DNA from: Leuctra nigra
Taxonomy: Eukaryota > Arthropoda > Insecta > Plecoptera > Leuctridae
DNA: 64,000 nt
Direction: 5' to 3'
NCBI GenBank assembly: GCA_934045905.1
Contig: OW203764.1
Span: 36,763,434-36,827,433, forward strand
Shown piece by piece: positions 27,201-36,100 of this stretch. Below the pieces are notes generated by a model, which saw only the letters and a list, made by a program, of their open reading frames with translations, was not told the DNA's origin and did not search any database. The translations under genes and the position numbers were made by a program. Numbering within the stretch: position 1 is the stretch's first letter; each line of letters begins with the position of its first letter.

Positions 27201-30200
27201 GCACATGGTTGCAGCGCCTCCTGACACAACCCGGCTCATGGGCAGACATGGCATTGCCCTGATTCGTCCGACGTCTGCACATGGTTGCAGCGCCTCCTGA
27301 CACAACCCGGCTCATGTGCAGACATGGCATTGCCCTGATTCGTCCGACGTCTGCACATGGTTGCAGCGCCTCCTGACACAACCCGGCTCATGTGCAGACA
27401 TGGCATTGCCCTGATTCGTCCGACGTCTGCACATGGTTGCAGCGCCTCCTGACACAACCCGGCTCATGTGCAGACATGGCATTGCTCTGATTCGTCCGGC
27501 GTCTGCACATGGTTGCAGCGCCTCCTGACACAACCCGGCTCATGTGCAGACATGGCATTGCCCTGATTCGTCCGACGTCTGCACATGGTTGCAGCGCCTC
27601 CTGACACAACCCGGCTCATGTGCACACATGGCATTGCCCTGATTCGTCCGACGTCTGCACATGGTTGCAGCGCCTCCTGACACAACCCGGCTCATGTGCA
27701 GACATGGCATTGCCCTGATTCGTCCGACGTCTGCACATGGTTGCAGCGCCTCCTGACACAACCCGGCTCATGTGCAGACATGGCATTGCCCTGATTCGTC
27801 CGACGTCTGCACATGGTTGCAGCGCCTCCTGACACAACCCGGCTCATGTGCAGACATGGCATTGCCCTGATTCGTCCGACGTCTGCACATGGTTGCAGCG
27901 CCTCCTGACACAACCCGGCTCATGGGCAGACATGGCATTGCCCTGATTCGTCCGACGTCTGCACATGGTTGCAGCGCCTCCTGACACAACCCGGCTCATG
28001 TGCAGACATGGCATTGCCCTGATTCGTCCGACGTCTGCACATGGTTGCAGCGCCTCCTGACACAACCCGGCTCATGTGCAGACATGGCATTGCCCTGATT
28101 CGTCCGGCGTCTGCACATGGTTGCAGCGCCTCCTGACACAACCCGGCTCATGTGCAGACATGGCATTGCCCTGATTCGTCCGGCGTCTGCACATGGTTGC
28201 AGCGCCTCCTGACACAACCCGGCTCATGGGCAGACATGGCATTGCCCTGATTCGTCCGACGTCTGCACATGGTTGCAGCGCCTCCTGACACAACCCGGCT
28301 CATGGGCAGACATGGCATTGCCCTGATTCGTCCGACGTCTGCACATGGTTGCAGCGCCTCCTGACACAACCCGGCTCATGTGCAGACATGGCATTGCCCT
28401 GATTCGTCCGGCGTCTGCACATGGTTGCAGCGCCTCCTGACACAACCCGGCTCATGTGCAGACATGGCATTGCCCTGATTCGTCCGGCGTCTGCACATGG
28501 TTGCAGCGCCTCCTGACACAACCCGGCTCATGTGCAGACATGGCATTGCCCTGATTCGTCCGGCGTCTGCCAATTCCCTGTCCCCGTGACATCGACGAGG
28601 TCGAGAGGTTAACTCGGATAACCTACGTTACAATGTGACTAATGAGGCGGGGCAACTTGCGACAGAGCAAGGAGGAAATTCAATTAGTATCGTTCTGTAA
28701 ATGTATTCCAAAACAACAATTAGAACAATAATCTGAAACATTTCGTGCCGCGCTCCTGCATGATCGATGGAGATAAGAAATTATGTAGTTGGTACAACTG
28801 TTATCTAAAGTGTCAAGTACACCTTCTATGTGCCAGAGAGGTGATGTACAAATGTACTTGTAAATGACAAATTATAAAAAATCAAAATCTATTTCCTGGG
28901 GAATCGATTAGGTCTTGGTCTTCCGAAGCCTCTGAAAAATTTGGCAATCTCTGAAAGAGCAATTTGTTCAGTTGGCGAAAGAACGCACCGATTCCGATTA
29001 TCAACGAAATTGTAGAGACTTAAAAATAGCATTATTAGTATTGATTTGACGCGTATCTGTGACAAAAGTGAAGTGTCTTATTGACATTGCCGTGGATCTG
29101 GAGTCAGGATATGATCTTGTCGTCGAGGAATCTTGCGCAAGCCCGTGCGTCAAGAGAGGCGGTATTGACATGAGTCTTGGCAGCTGATAAAGCTGTTGCG
29201 CAAGACAAGATGCTCTGCGTCGGTATGCAGCCGACAGCAACACGCAGGATTTCCTTATCATACGTTTACCTCTTCCCCAGCAAGGACGCAGCATTCCTTG
29301 ACCCACAAAACCGAGAACAATGTCCTGCCGAGGCCAGGGCAAAGCCCTTCAGTACGCAGATCAGCCTTTGGTTCGATCCAACAAATTCCTTACATTTTTT
29401 AGAATGAGATTCTTGTGACCTCCGAGAGCATCATGCTGAGTGACGTATGAGAGGGCGGAGAAGTGTGGGGGAGGTGAGAGGGGGGAGATGATATTTACAG
29501 ACAGGAATCCTCGTATAGAGGGTATTGTCCTGAACGTTTTCTAAGGATTCTTTTCATCGAGCGAATGGAATTTCACTTCGTAGGCCGGAGCCCAGGTGGG
29601 GTCACGTGACTAGCCGCCCACGTGATGTAATGCCAAATAGCGCATTCCTCAAGGCAAATAAACCGTGCAGAAAAACAACAAGAATCGCAGCGTAGCCAAG
29701 TTGTACTTCCTAACCCATCATTGTAATCATTACCGAGATACTTCGAAACTACGTTACATTACAAGTAGTTAAGTAAATAAGCTCTCATTCTACTGGCACT
29801 TGTACGATAACGACGCCTAGGAATTCCACAGTAATTAGTAATTGCAATGATAGCTTTAGAATAAATACACTCATGTCCTAGATGCTTATCATTATGAAAT
29901 AATTACTACGGCATTTGAGATACGTTTTACAAATTCCAGTGAAATTCCTGTGAAGTTGAAATAAACATTCTCGCCTGCCTATCAGTACAATATGAAGAAT
30001 CACCTGTGTGTGTCTCATCAAAGGTCTAATACGGGGAAATCTCTCCTTGTGATGTCACAGAAATATTTCAATACTAATACTCGACTGGCAAGCAGTCTGG
30101 CTTGGCTCATTGAAGCAAAGTGAAAGCGAAGTATTGGTAGTCAATGAATGCCATTAGAACCATGTGCCATTGTATTAGAACTAAAAGATAGACCGGAATG

Positions 30201-32252
30201 TTACGCAAATGTCTTGTAAACATTGAGTAAAAACTAAAAATGGGCTGGTAAAAGGTCAAATTCCAGCACAATACGAGGCAATGGAAGACGTGTGTGCTTG
30301 AGTGAATATTTAATTTGGCGATGAGCATTGTTTACTCTCGGCGTGTGATTTCAGAGAATGGAATGCGCCGTGGCAACACACAGACCATATCGCGTTGATA
30401 ACAGTTCGTACAAAGAAATGATTCACGGGGACAAACGTGACACAAGTCTACGCTTGGAATGAATACAGACTGCTTATTCCATTACAACGCCCTCTCGTAT
30501 CATCTTCCAGGAATGTTCATTTGGGGAATGAATTGTTTCTTGGAGTAGCGCGCTGTCTAATGACACGACGAGATTACCAAGTCGTAATTAATCTCAAGAA
30601 TAGCTGCGGTATCAATTTAAGTAGTAATTTAAGTTATACAAATATACATGGAATGAGATTTGCTACGACGCACATTAATCTGTATCCAAACCATCGCGTA
30701 AATGTACAAAGTATTCGAACTCGGGGTCGTGGTCTTACATTCCTGACAATGTTCGCATGCCTGCCAGTGAAGTAGGGACTGAGAAATGGAGTCCCGACGA
30801 CACTTGGCATAACCGACGTCCGTGGGCGCCAGAAATAGACGTCGTATGAATGTCGACGCCAAGCTGTCTATGGTAGACGCGACGCGATGACAACGATGAA
30901 AGAAAGTCAAGAATCTCGAGCAATAGGGTTTTTTATATAAGACAAAACCGGCCGCGGCTTCACAGTTATGCTCCAGCGTAAAAGCTTTTTGCTCGTCAAT
31001 CGGAATGTAAAACCATCCTTCGTAAAGAGTGTAATTGTTACAATAGCTATTTTATTTTTACATATCGCGCACATGCCTGTTATCTCTCATTGCAACTATT
31101 AAATTCACACGTGCTATTTACTGAAAACATGTAAACAATAGTTAGCAATACAATAAGGAGTATCGAGAAATATATCACTTACTACACGCAGCGCCAAGAA
31201 ACTACTGTATTCTGTAGGTACTAGGACAGGTATAAGATTCGGATGCTGGAGCAACAAGTTGTTGGACCAATGGCATTTGATGCAGCGAATTCCCAATTTT
31301 CAAATAGGTTCGTGTACGTAGTATACCAATAAAAATCAAATCAATTTCAACAATTCTCAGAACTTGCAAACATTGTGACAATATCTGAAAACTTGGTTCT
31401 ACAAACGTCAAAGTCAACTGAAGATGGAACTTTCCGTACTATGCGCGATTTGTAATTCGTTTTTTAATACAATTTGCAAAAGAATCGAGAGGAATAGCAC
31501 GTTATTTTTTAATAAAATTCTATTTAAACACAAGTTATGGTGAACTTATGGCGAACCGATTATAAGCCATAAAAGAGTGGGTAATTAGTGTATGAATATT
31601 AATAACAACATTAAAAACTTGTCTAGTTTTACCAGCAATTGATATAACAAAACAACCTATATCGCCCGAGGGACACATGGTTTTCATACATTACCACCTA
31701 CCTTTATTTAGTAATATTGACGAAACAAGTTGGTATAGTTCATCTATTGCGAACCAAAAAATATCACGAGGGGGATTTCACCTGCTCGAAATAAATTAGT
31801 TTACATTTTCATGTGGGTAACTTCATTAAAAAATGATCAGATTCCCGCTAGCAGATGCACACATCTCGACTGAATTCCTTCTCAAAGTAGTTCTACTAGG
31901 ACCTAGTTTAGAACTAGATTCACTAAAAATAAAGTTCCCACGTTCAAACCTATGCCTTCTAACTTGCATTTATAACAATAATCTAGTCTGAATTGACGAA
32001 CATAATGACATTCTGTCCGAAACATGAGGGCATTGAAGCACCACATGCGAGATTTGACACAAGCATCCTAGGAATGACGTGGGGCCCACTAGGGTGTAGT
32101 CTTCAGGAGGTGGGTAAATCTTACCTGTCTCGCGGATCTATCCAAGTAGTCTTCTTACTGTTGTGATCGATAAAATACACTTTGCCGTCGAAATCCTGTG
32201 CGAAATCCCAACCATCGGGTAAAGGCATCTCACCATTTCTTTTCCTCGGCAT
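3820..32252 (-). CDS. kibra: Kibra (WWC-family Hippo pathway scaffold), 5' part, seven exons
   Basis: CDS join on the minus strand: 32252-32125, 24067-23958, 15590-15496, 6973-6865, 6093-5934, 4975-4759, 4010-3820; 336 codons plus two bases, then the gene runs off the left edge. All junctions are GT-AG and all phases fit. Residues about 10-41 are a canonical WW domain (W15, W37); residues about 57-88 are a second WW domain whose second Trp is Leu84, as the human paralogue also lacks it. Coiled-coil sequence follows with family hallmarks [38 protein letters not shown] and [11 protein letters not shown]. Kibra acts at the cell cortex with Merlin and Expanded to activate the Hippo-Warts kinases and restrain Yorkie; WW1 binds PPxY partners. 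The C2 domain and aPKC-binding region lie outside the window. Introns 1-3 are each over 8 kb and repeat-rich; introns 4-6 are under 1 kb. The family call is very secure. Confidence 0.97.
4138..4162. repeat. (TAGG)n microsatellite
   Basis: Short run of TAGG units in kibra intron 6. Confidence 0.8.
4759..4975 (-). CDS. kibra: kibra coding exon 6 (coiled coil)
   Basis: It encodes [20 protein letters not shown], then a helix with [20 protein letters not shown] and DDLTRLQL. The acceptor is TATTGCAG, the donor GTAAGC, and it ends in phase 0 after LSLPQ. Confidence 0.94.
5934..6093 (-). CDS. kibra: kibra coding exon 5 (coiled coil)
   Basis: It encodes a Ser-rich stretch, then [20 protein letters not shown] and [12 protein letters not shown], a strong match to the WWC motif around KYDPE. 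The donor is GTACGT; the alternative donor 6 bases downstream would break the phase with exon 6. Confidence 0.93.
6865..6973 (-). CDS. kibra: kibra coding exon 4 (coiled coil)
   Basis: It reads [20 protein letters not shown] then [11 protein letters not shown], continuing the WWC helical segment. It lies between the acceptor GTTCCAG and the donor GTGAGT and ends with one base of the split Leu148 codon. Confidence 0.94.
6974..8480. other. kibra: Kibra intron 3, proximal part; nothing recognised
   Basis: AT-rich, with TAGGTA microsatellite scraps; no exon, RNA gene or transposon end recognised. Confidence 0.5.
8490..8742. repeat. 21-bp minisatellite, about 12 units
   Basis: Unit CGGGGTAATGTTGCACTCGC plus one base, with variants CACATGGT and ACTCGTT. 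Because 21 is a multiple of three, frames stay open; on the minus strand the array reads as heptapeptides such as YPERVQH and YPDHVQH within a 276-codon open frame (9149-8319). Confidence 0.9.
9571..9597. repeat. (GA)n microsatellite
   Basis: Run of GA dinucleotides within GC-rich sequence. Confidence 0.85.
9877..9900. repeat. (ATC)n microsatellite
   Basis: Run of ATC triplets; the ATC tail resembles those on the tRNA-related SINEs further right. Confidence 0.8.
10008..10377. repeat. 32-bp GC-rich minisatellite, about 11.5 units
   Basis: Unit begins CAGTCGCACGCGGGTCCTGG and continues with AGTAGGGCCCCT; two main variants (GAGTAGGG, GATCAGGG) alternate. It contains GGGCCC palindromes in every unit. 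Confidence 0.92.
13117..13155. repeat. (AAAT)n microsatellite
   Basis: Run of AAAT tetranucleotides. Confidence 0.85.
15496..15590 (-). CDS. kibra: kibra coding exon 3 (end of WW2, start of helical region)
   Basis: The acceptor is CTTCCAG and the donor GTAAGT. It encodes [20 protein letters not shown] followed by [11 protein letters not shown]. The position of the second WW Trp is Leu (QLEDPR), the degenerate WW2 signature of this family. The exon ends in phase 0. Confidence 0.94.
15591..16389. other. kibra: Kibra intron 2, 3' part; nothing recognised
   Basis: No exon or repeat end recognised. A single ACATTCCT lies at 16347-16354, just before the tandem array. Confidence 0.5.
16390..17523. 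repeat. Array of about 34 copies of a core GACATTCCCTCGTGC
   Basis: The 15-base core is almost invariant, while the spacers alternate among several types (ACTCTACTATCACATTCTCA, ATTATCACATTCTCG, ACCATCACATGCTCA, and a CTCGGCTCG insert), giving periods of about 29-35 bp. One copy has ATTCCTTCG and one has CCTCATGC. Because periods vary, all three plus frames are open for long stretches; these are not genes. The core contains ACATTCC, the TEAD-family core. Confidence 0.93.
17740..17890 (+). repeat. Dispersed repeat R1, copy at kibra intron 2
   Basis: Matches 47005-47140 (same strand) and 42540-42745 (reverse). The frame reads [15 protein letters not shown]...TSWDDA and then hits a stop. Confidence 0.65.
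18383..18757. mobile_element. Foldback MITE, copy b (complete)
   Basis: Arms of about 150 bp: CCCCATAAAAAACACTCCG at the left and its complement at the right, each followed by the GCCAAGTCTCTTCAA and CCAAGTCAAAACTTTTC blocks. The short AT-rich loop is around 18540-18600. Best-preserved copy in the window. Confidence 0.85.
18758..19640 (-). repeat. Composite element, blocks A and B, reverse copy
   Basis: 18800-19320 holds the CCGGAAGTGACGTCA-type block (perfect TGACGTCA at 19059 and 19179), and 19330-19640 holds block B ending at GAGCGACCGCTCCACTAG. The order mirrors 59048-59974. Confidence 0.75.
19654..20538 (+). mobile_element. Helitron-like element, copy 2 (complete)
   Basis: Begins TGAGCGAGCGAAGCGAGCGT and ends CTCATCAACGCGTTACCCAG then AGCGTTTTTCTAG. 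The end has the short CGCTC...GAGCG hairpin a few bases before CTAG. Confidence 0.7.
20649..21020. mobile_element. GGAACCGG foldback element
   Basis: Both ends are packed with GGAACCGG/CCGGTTCC strings in inverted order (20649-20740 and 20938-21020), with GGGTTCC and AACCCTTA repeats towards the middle and an AT-rich centre. Confidence 0.6.
21176..21232. repeat. (ATG)n microsatellite
   Basis: About 18 ATG triplets (GATGAT...). Confidence 0.95.
21240..21450 (+). repeat. Block A (TGACGTCA-bearing) fragment
   Basis: Starts GCCACAGCCTAAACGGCTG and carries GGAAGTGACGTCATATCTC at 21369-21387; matches 57768-57930 and 59372-59530. Confidence 0.75.
22080..22272. mobile_element. Foldback MITE, copy c (diverged, right arm)
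   Basis: ACGATGCGCCAAGTCC, GACTTGGC...TTTTGATATCACTCC and TTTACACGGAGTGTTTTTTC are recognisable, with many substitutions: an older copy. Confidence 0.65.
23958..24067 (-). CDS. kibra: kibra coding exon 2 (linker and most of WW domain 2)
   Basis: The acceptor TTTGCAG precedes 24067. The exon reads [10 protein letters not shown] then [20 protein letters not shown], which matches the linker and WW2 of WWC proteins. The donor is GTGAGT. The split codon from exon 1 restores Arg43. Confidence 0.95.
24068..25329. other. kibra: Kibra intron 1, right after exon 2; nothing recognised
   Basis: AT-rich unique-looking sequence with no convincing exon, RNA gene or transposon end. Confidence 0.45.
25330..25760 (-). 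mobile_element. tRNA-related SINE body, split by a MITE
   Basis: 25330-25404 (AGGCTAATGGTGACTGATGA, ATG-rich) and 25638-25760 (GGAACCTTCCCAAACATTTGC) match the two parts of the SINE at 54296-54475. The element at 25408-25634 is inserted between them. Confidence 0.6.
25408..25634. mobile_element. Foldback MITE with TAA target duplication
   Basis: Arms of about 104 bp, nearly identical, start AGGTGGATTCACACGGCCG. They are flanked by TAA at 25405-25407 and 25635-25637, the duplication expected for PIF/Harbinger-type MITEs. Confidence 0.85.
25761..26574. other. kibra: Kibra intron 1 tract; nothing recognised
   Basis: No exon found. 26165-26350 is GC-rich with a C-run; TGGAATGT (a TEAD-type site) lies at 26195-26202. 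Confidence 0.4.
26575..28571. repeat. 76-bp satellite, about 26 units
   Basis: Units are near-identical, beginning GCACATGGTTGCAGCGCCTC and ending CGTCCGACGTCT. Each unit holds a 9-bp inverted pair TGTGCAGAC...GTCTGCACA spanning the unit junction side. Two main variants recur: CATGGGCAG for CATGTGCAG, and CCGGCG for CCGACG; the latter pile up at the right end. The first unit is degenerate and the last is cut after GTCTGC. The ladder of 73-codon frames is an artefact of the period. Confidence 0.97.
28572..32124. other. kibra: Kibra intron 1, 5' part; no gene or known repeat
   Basis: Unique-looking sequence next to exon 1. It holds ACATTCC-type sites at 30509 (reverse) and 30737. This is the usual place for intronic enhancers, but nothing else supports that here. 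Confidence 0.4.
32125..32252 (-). CDS. kibra: kibra coding exon 1 (WW domain 1)
   Basis: Starts at ATG 32252 (peptide [15 protein letters not shown]). An in-frame TAG lies three codons upstream, so no longer N-terminus exists on this exon. A second in-frame ATG at 32228 begins the segment that aligns with other WWC proteins and is an alternative start. The exon encodes a complete WW1 with both tryptophans and ends with DPRD plus two bases, followed by the donor GTAAGA. Confidence 0.95.
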
Positions 32253-32420
32253 ACTCCACTACTGAACCCCATGCAAACGTATAGCAACTGGCACACACAA
32301 ACTCGCTACTCCGCCATCTTGAATACCTCATTATCATGGGCAACGTGACGTCAACGTAAACTACTCTACGCCAGCCAATCAGCGTGCGGATGCTTGAGTG
32401 AGGAATGTGCACATTAGCAT
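32253..32420 (-). promoter_or_regulatory. kibra: Candidate kibra promoter-proximal region
   Basis: In the 170 bases upstream of the kibra start there is a perfect cAMP-response palindrome TGACGTCA at 32346-32353, a CCAAT motif at 32375-32379 and a TEAD-type site AGGAATGT (ACATTCCT on the minus strand) at 32401-32408. The motifs are seen directly; their function and the transcription start are inferred. No convincing TATA box is visible. Confidence 0.45.
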
Positions 32421-33012
32421 AGCCCAGCCACGATATGAAGCAACCCGAATGACTTTTATTTGAGTTACAGCTTCCACATCTCTAGGTTTCATTATCTTCA
32501 GGAAATTAAACGAGATACACTCAGTACATTTAATAAAAGCTGCAAATATTACTGTGGTACAAGCTACATCCAAATGAAACGATTTTCTTTATCCCATCTG
32601 ATTTTTAAATTATAAAATTATAATTATTCTTATTATACTAAAAAATAATCTCTATACGCTCGTAAGTACGACGGTTTACCGAGAAATAGTTAAAACAATA
32701 TACTATCTGTGTGTAAAGAGTCAGGACATACTTTACATTGAAAAAACAAAGGATCTGAAAAAATTCCAATCGCGGCAAAGGTTACGCATTCCTTAGCACT
32801 TGTTGATATCGCTACACGAACGCCATCTACTAGCAAATATGTTAACTAGTTTTCTTCACAGGATTGCTTTAGCCAATAGGAAGTGAGGTGACATAGGATA
32901 CGAAATTCAACCTAGCACAAAATTTAAAAATTTAAACAATTTAATTTTGTTACGGAAGTGAAATGGCTTGCAAAAATACAAATGCCGTAAATAAATCCTA
33001 ATAAAATTTGAG

Positions 33013-33155
33013 TTAGCGTTTGCCCCTCTTCGTTCCGGGTGGTTTTTGCAATACAAATCCTTGATTCTCGGTTGTATTCAAAGACAGAGGGTTGGTCATA
33101 GATCCCAACAGACTCGAGCTCAGGTTTGTATTCTGCATGGTATTTCCACCCCAAC
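33013..33155 (-). CDS. Nup58: Nup58 exon 7 (C-terminus and stop)
   Basis: The acceptor is CTTTCAG. The frame gives a Gly/Asn/Ser-rich stretch ending GFVLQKPPGTKRGKR and TAA at 33015-33013, matching the conserved basic tail of Nup58. A different frame across the same bases is also open and is a decoy. Confidence 0.93.
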
Positions 33156-36100
33156 CTGAAAGCAAGCGTACATGGAGTTAGGAAAAGTAATACACAACGA
33201 GGCATCGATAACTCATGTAAGCAGATTACATAATAATAATAATAATAATAATAATTCTTTATTTAGCGCAAGCGCTATCTTTCACAAATCAGTACAATAC
33301 AAAGATACATAAAGATACACAATAAAGACACAAACCAAAGAATTAACACACTAAAAACATAGAATAATCTAATTAGGATGTCAACATAAATGTTTCCGTC
33401 ATTATAATTTCTAAAAGTTTGCTTTTAAATATGCTAAGACTCCTCACACTTTTAACATTAAGTGGAAGAGCATTAAAAGAACGAATCCCAAGATAAAATA
33501 AAGATTTGGCCGATGATTGTTTATGAACATGGTTTAGAAAAAAATTATTATGCGCTCTCGTGTAATGCTGATGGACATTTTCAACTTTTTCAGTGTTTGT
33601 AAAATATGCAGGTAGAAGACCATTTTGAAGTTTGTAAATAAAACACATGCCTTGAAAATACACATAATCCTTAATCCTTAGCCAATTTAGAGATTTTAAC
33701 ATAGTATTTACAGGTGTATATCTACTACATTTCAGAATAATCCTCATGCCTCTATTTTGTAGAATCTGTAGTCTTTCAATATCTGTATTAAATGCCTGAT
33801 ACAATAAAATCATACAAAAGGTAAGGTGTGGTTTAATAATAGTGTTATATATACATAGTTTTGTGGCTACTGTCAGGTGCTGACCTATCCTACTAAGGTA
33901 GCTAAGTTTTTTTCTGATTTTGTTCTCTATGTACAGTATATGTTGTTTAAAACTTAGATTTACATCCAACAACATACCTAAGTATTTGAATGATTTAACA
34001 CATTCCACTAACTCACCATTTAGTACAATATTAACTTCACAATTATCAGTTGTGTTCATATAATGTAGTTTCCCAGTACCAATCATCATTGCCTTACACT
34101 TACTATTGTTCAGCTTTAGCATATTAATGCTCAACCAGTCAGTCACTACCTTCAATTCTTCGTTCAATGTATTGTTCAAATCAGTCATATCATTTCCACC
34201 ATAGAAGATGACTGTATCATCTGCATAGACATTTATCACACATTTATTTAAACAACAATTTATGTCATTAACATACACTGAAAATAAGAATGGTCCTAAG
34301 ACTGAGCCTTGTGGTACTCCTAGATTTACATCGATAGTGTCTGAGATTTCCCCATCAAATTTAGTTCTTTGAGCTCTCTCATTGAGATAATCATCGAGCC
34401 ACTGGTACACAGTACCTTGAACACCATACATATATTGCAATTTCATTAACAACCTTTTCCTATCGATGGTCTCAAAAGCCCTTTTGAAGTCCAGGAAAAC
34501 TGACAATATTGATAAATTATTATCTCTTAGTTTGTTCCACTCAGAAACCATCCACTGCACCGCTGTTTCACAGGAGTGACCTTTCCGGAATCCAGATTGA
34601 TTAGTCATAATAAAGTTATTTTTATAAAAATATTCCTCTAACTGAGAGTGTACAACAAGCTCCAGCAGTTTTTCATAAATTGGCAGCATATTTATCGGCC
34701 TAAATTGATCAATTAATGTAGTCCCAGCAACTTTAGGGACCGGAATTACAAGTGTTTCTTTCCAACTTTTGGGAAATACGCCTTTACTTAATGATAAATT
34801 AATTAAATGAAGTAGTCTATGCTTAATGCTAGGATACCCATCTTTTAACAATCTGACAGAGATTCCATCCAGAGTTCCACCTCCTTTATTTTTTAAATCC
34901 ATCACTAGCTTATTTAAATCCTGGATTTGAACTTGTTTGAAGTCACACATGATGATATCTTTACTCACTCGGTTGTACTGGTTAAGTTCAACCTGGTCAA
35001 CTATTCTATTACTAATATTATTTATATCTATTTCCGAAATATTACTTATAATCTCTTCAACACTCTCAGAAAAATATGTATTAAAGTGATTTGCAATGTC
35101 TACCTTATCTGATATTATGCTACCATTGCATAAGACAATCTCATCTGCAGTACACTTCTGATTCTTTTCACTTACAAGTTTCTTAAGAGTTTTCCACATG
35201 CCCTTACTATCTCCTCTTTGTCTGTCAATCTTTTCATAGTAATAATCATATTTTGATTTTCTGAGCATGCTAAGAACTCGATTTCGATACCTTTTAAATT
35301 CATCCCAATCACTTTGAAGTCGACTAAGTTTCGCTCTTTTAAAATAATTATTTCTCAACTGCATCTCCTTCCTTATCTCATCAGTTATCCATGGGACCCC
35401 TATATTTCCTCTCTTCTTCAAAATGCTTGTAAGATTTTTCTCTTTCGCACTTGTTAGACCTTGAACAAATATTTGAGAGGCTAGGTTTACATCAGTTTCC
35501 AACATATCATACTCTTGCTCTTCTAGATCTGCTCTAAACCTAGCTACGTCATAACCTCTCCAGTCAAACAGACTGTACAAATCTACTTCTCTTTCTCGTC
35601 TTGCTTCAGTGTTTATGTCAATCATGAACGATTCATGGTCTCCAATACCGGGACCTCCTCCCACTCCAAATGTAACCTTGTCACAATTAGTGATTATGTA
35701 GTCTATAAGAGTTTCACTCATTTTCGTTATTCTAGTTGGTTGATTTACAATTTGAGTTAGACCATACGTTTCAATACCACCAATCATGTTTCTAGTGATA
35801 GCATTGGGCTTGAGAATATCCATATTAAAGTCACCTACAATCACCGTTGTAGTACCCTTATGCTTGTTCATTATGCTTTCGCACACTACCTCCGTGAAAT
35901 ATTGAATAAATTCTGCATGGTTTGCATTTGGAGAGTGGTACACAGTAAATACAATTATGTTTACTCGTCTAAGCTTGAGTTTGATTCCAAGCACCCAACT
36001 CCCACTGGATTCAGCAGAGTTATGAATGACCACAAATTTCAACGATTTTAATATGTATAAAATGACCCCGCCTGTGTGTCGGCTTTGTGAGTCACATCTT

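Noticed and set aside
26575..28571. CRISPR-like array
   Set aside because: Units are identical throughout with no variable spacers, no cas genes, and the genome is eukaryotic.
26628..28573. Ladder of identical 73-codon minus-strand ORFs
   Set aside because: Offset by exactly 76 bases; an artefact of the satellite period.
32230..32412. 60-codon ORF over kibra exon 1
   Set aside because: Different frame from the WW domain; it spans the promoter and the 5' end of exon 1.
32924..33205. 93-codon ORF over Nup58 exon 7
   Set aside because: Wrong frame: the correct one gives the conserved LQKPPGTKRGKR tail and fits the splice phase.
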